This document shows positions 4,923-6,561 of a stretch of DNA of 6,561 nucleotides, piece by piece (position 1 is the first letter of the stretch; every line of letters starts with the position of its first letter). The notes under the pieces were generated by a model. The model saw only the letters and a list, made by a program, of their open reading frames with translations, was not told the origin of the DNA and ran no database searches. The position numbers were made by a program, and so were the translations under genes. This DNA is from Anaerolineales bacterium (GTDB taxonomy: Bacteria > Chloroflexota > Anaerolineae > Anaerolineales > DRMV01). The stretch lies in assembly GCA_015491595.1 (NCBI GenBank), contig WFVP01000394.1:1-6561 (forward strand), read 5' to 3'.

Positions 4923-6561
4923 CTACTCCACGGTGACCGACTTGGCCAGGTTCCGGGGCTGGTCCACGTCCAGACCCAGTTCCGCGGCGATGTAGTAGGC
5001 GAAAAGCTGCAACGGCACGATGGCCACCACCGGGGTGAGCATCCAGGGAACCGGGGGAATCCAGAACACCTCATCGGCCACGTCCGCAATGCGTTCATCT
5101 CCTTCCGTGGCCACTGCAATCACGGGCGCGCCCCGGGATTTGGCCTGCTCCACCTGACTGATCATCTTGTCGTACCAGGGGTCCTGGGGAACCACGGCGA
5201 TGACGGGCATGTCTTCGTCCAGCAGGGCAATGGGACCGTGCTTCATCTCCCCGGCGGGGTAACCTTCGGCGTGGATGTAGGAAATCTCCTTGAGCTTGAG
5301 CGCGCCCTCGTAAGCCGTGGCCATGTTGATACCCCGGCCCAGGTAGAGGGCGTTCTTCATGCGCATGTACTTGCGGGCCACCCGGTAGACTTCGTCCTCC
5401 CGGGCCAGCACCTGCTCCACCCAGCCGGGCAGGTATTGCAAATGCCCCACCAGTTCCTTGCGTTGTTGCGGTGTGAGACGTCCACGCAGGTCGGCTAACA
5501 GGATGGCCAGCATGTACAGGTCCACCAGGGGCGCGGTATACGCCTTGGTGGAAGCCACGCTGATTTCCGGTCCCACCTGCATGGAGATGTAGCCGTCGGC
5601 CATGCGCATGGCCTGGGAACCGATGACGTTGACGATGGCCCACAGGGTCGCGCCTTTGCGCTTGCCCTCGTGCATGGCCGCCAGGGTGTCCGCGGTTTCC
5701 CCCGACTGGGACACGGCCAGGAGCACCATGTCCTCGTCAATGATGGGGTCCGCGTAGCGAAACTCCGAGGCAATCATGGTTTCCACGGGAATGCGGGCCA
5801 GTCGTTCGATGAGCACCTTGCCCACCAGGGTGGTGTGGTATGCGGTACCACAGGCCGTCATGTGAATCTTGGTCAAACGCCGGGCGAAATCCTCCGCAAG
5901 GGGCAGGGTGGAGAAGGAAATCTCGCCGGTGCGCACGTCCACCCGACCCGCGATGGTGTCCATGAGGGCCCGGGGTTGCTCGTGGATTTCTTTGAGCATG
6001 AAGTGCTTGTAAGCACCCTTTTCCGCCGCGGAGATATCCCAAGGCACGGTGGTGACCTGAACCGGCACCTCCTCGCCTTCCAGGGTGAAGATGCGAGCGC
6101 CGTCCCGGGTCACCACGGCCATCTGCCCCGGCTCCAGGAAGGCCACCCGTCGGGTGTGTTCCAGCAGGGCCGGCAGGTCCGAGGCCACGAACATTTCACC
6201 ATCCTCGCCGAAGCCGATGACGATGCCGCCCGCGTTGCCCAAACGCGCGGTGATGAGCTTGTCGGGCTCCAGGGCCGAGAGCACCACAATGGCATTGGAG
6301 CCCTTGAGGATGCGCAGGGCCTCCCGGGTAGCGTCCACCAATGAGCGCCCGGCCGCGACGAAACGGTCAATGAGATGCACGATGACCTCGGTGTCCGTGT
6401 CGGATTGAAAGCGCACCCCCTCGCTTTCCAGCTCTTCCCGCAAGGACAGGAAGTTCTCCACGATGCCGTTGTGCACCACCGCGATGGTCCGGGCGGGATT
6501 CACATGGGGATGGGCGTTCCGGTCGATGGGTTCGCCATGGGTGGCCCACCGGGTATGTCCA
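4923..6561 (-). CDS. glmS: Glutamine--fructose-6-phosphate aminotransferase (isomerizing), 5' truncated
   Basis: GlmS converts fructose-6-phosphate and glutamine to glucosamine-6-phosphate and glutamate in the cytoplasm, the first committed step to UDP-GlcNAc. The visible part is 545 residues. The frame stays open to the right window edge, so the GTG at 6503 is an internal Val. About 70 residues, including the catalytic Cys, are missing compared with the E. coli enzyme of about 609 residues. Counted from the Gly at base 6560, the glutaminase domain shows HTRWATHGEP (2-11), VVHNGIVEN (28-36) and SDTDTEV (53-59). The first SIS domain has ACGTAYH (236-242), SQSGETADT (284-292) and VASTKAYT (335-342). 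The second has EGALKLKEISYIHAE (418-432), KHGP (440-443) and the C-terminal tail DVDQPRNLAKSVTVE. The sugar-isomerising residues Lys422, Glu425, His441 and Lys540 match E. coli Lys485, Glu488, His504 and Lys603. There is no frameshift and no missing active-site residue in the visible part. The 5' leader is outside, so a glmS ribozyme cannot be judged. Confidence 0.97.
   Translation of the reverse strand, partial: GHTRWATHGEPIDRNAHPHVNPARTIAVVHNGIVENFLSLREELESEGVRFQSDTDTEVIVHLIDRFVAAGRSLVDATREALRILKGSNAIVVLSALEPDKLITARLGNAGGIVIGFGEDGEMFVASDLPALLEHTRRVAFLEPGQMAVVTRDGARIFTLEGEEVPVQVTTVPWDISAAEKGAYKHFMLKEIHEQPRALMDTIAGRVDVRTGEISFSTLPLAEDFARRLTKIHMTACGTAYHTTLVGKVLIERLARIPVETMIASEFRYADPIIDEDMVLLAVSQSGETADTLAAMHEGKRKGATLWAIVNVIGSQAMRMADGYISMQVGPEISVASTKAYTAPLVDLYMLAILLADLRGRLTPQQRKELVGHLQYLPGWVEQVLAREDEVYRVARKYMRMKNALYLGRGINMATAYEGALKLKEISYIHAEGYPAGEMKHGPIALLDEDMPVIAVVPQDPWYDKMISQVEQAKSRGAPVIAVATEGDERIADVADEVFWIPPVPWMLTPVVAIVPLQLFAYYIAAELGLDVDQPRNLAKSVTVE

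Noticed and set aside
4594..4995. Other short frames around the small gene (4594-4899 minus, 4654-4995 plus)
   Set aside because: They overlap the small gene, the terminator palindrome or glmS, have no good ribosome binding site, and have no protein-like pattern.
2055..6170. Recurrent CCAGCAGGGC-type decamers
   Set aside because: They fall inside coding sequence and arise from preferred codons for Ala-Leu-Leu-Asp/Glu stretches on the minus strand; spacing is irregular.
6501..6503. GTG as the glmS start codon
   Set aside because: The frame continues upstream to the window edge with the conserved HTRWATHGEP and NAHPHV segments, so this is an internal Val.

Overview
The window is G+C-rich. Third codon positions are mostly G or C, and spurious long antisense ORFs are common. 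It carries parts of four protein genes. An AfsR-like SARP regulator beside a PilZ-less, cellulose-synthase-like glycosyltransferase, together with the style of the GlmS protein, suggests a Chloroflexota bacterium (Anaerolineae or Thermoflexia-like). An actinobacterium is the main alternative. This placement is inferred from gene content, not from a marker gene.

Layout from left to right. (1) Bases 1-1438, plus strand: the C-terminal part of a membrane-bound processive family 2 glycosyltransferase. Its FFCG, TED, QxxRW and FxVTxK signatures are intact, but an unusual helical insertion of about 170 residues separates FFCG from TED. It ends at a clear intrinsic terminator (1485-1521). (2) Bases 1540-4482, minus strand: a complete 980-residue regulator with the order SARP winged helix, BTAD, NB-ARC-type ATPase, TPR. 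It converges on the glycosyltransferase. (3) Bases 4483-4615: a short divergent control region. It holds two perfect, adjacent 11-bp repeats (TTTTCACGCTG, 4502-4523) followed by -10-like sequences, which is the arrangement expected of a SARP operator. (4) Bases 4616-4807, plus strand (an upstream start at 4559 is possible): a small unrecognised protein of 63 residues, transcribed divergently from the regulator. (5) Bases 4923-6561, minus strand: glmS, missing about 70 N-terminal residues beyond the window edge. It ends in a long palindromic terminator (4849-4883) that lies between it and the convergent small gene.

The most interesting unit is regulator, operator and small gene. A plausible reading is that the regulator binds the 11-bp repeats to activate the small gene, and possibly controls itself from the same site. 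GlmS supplies glucosamine-6-phosphate for cell-envelope amino sugars, and the glycosyltransferase builds an envelope or extracellular polysaccharide. Nothing in the window shows that these two belong to one pathway or that the regulator controls either. No RNA genes, insertion sequences, CRISPR arrays or frameshifts were seen.
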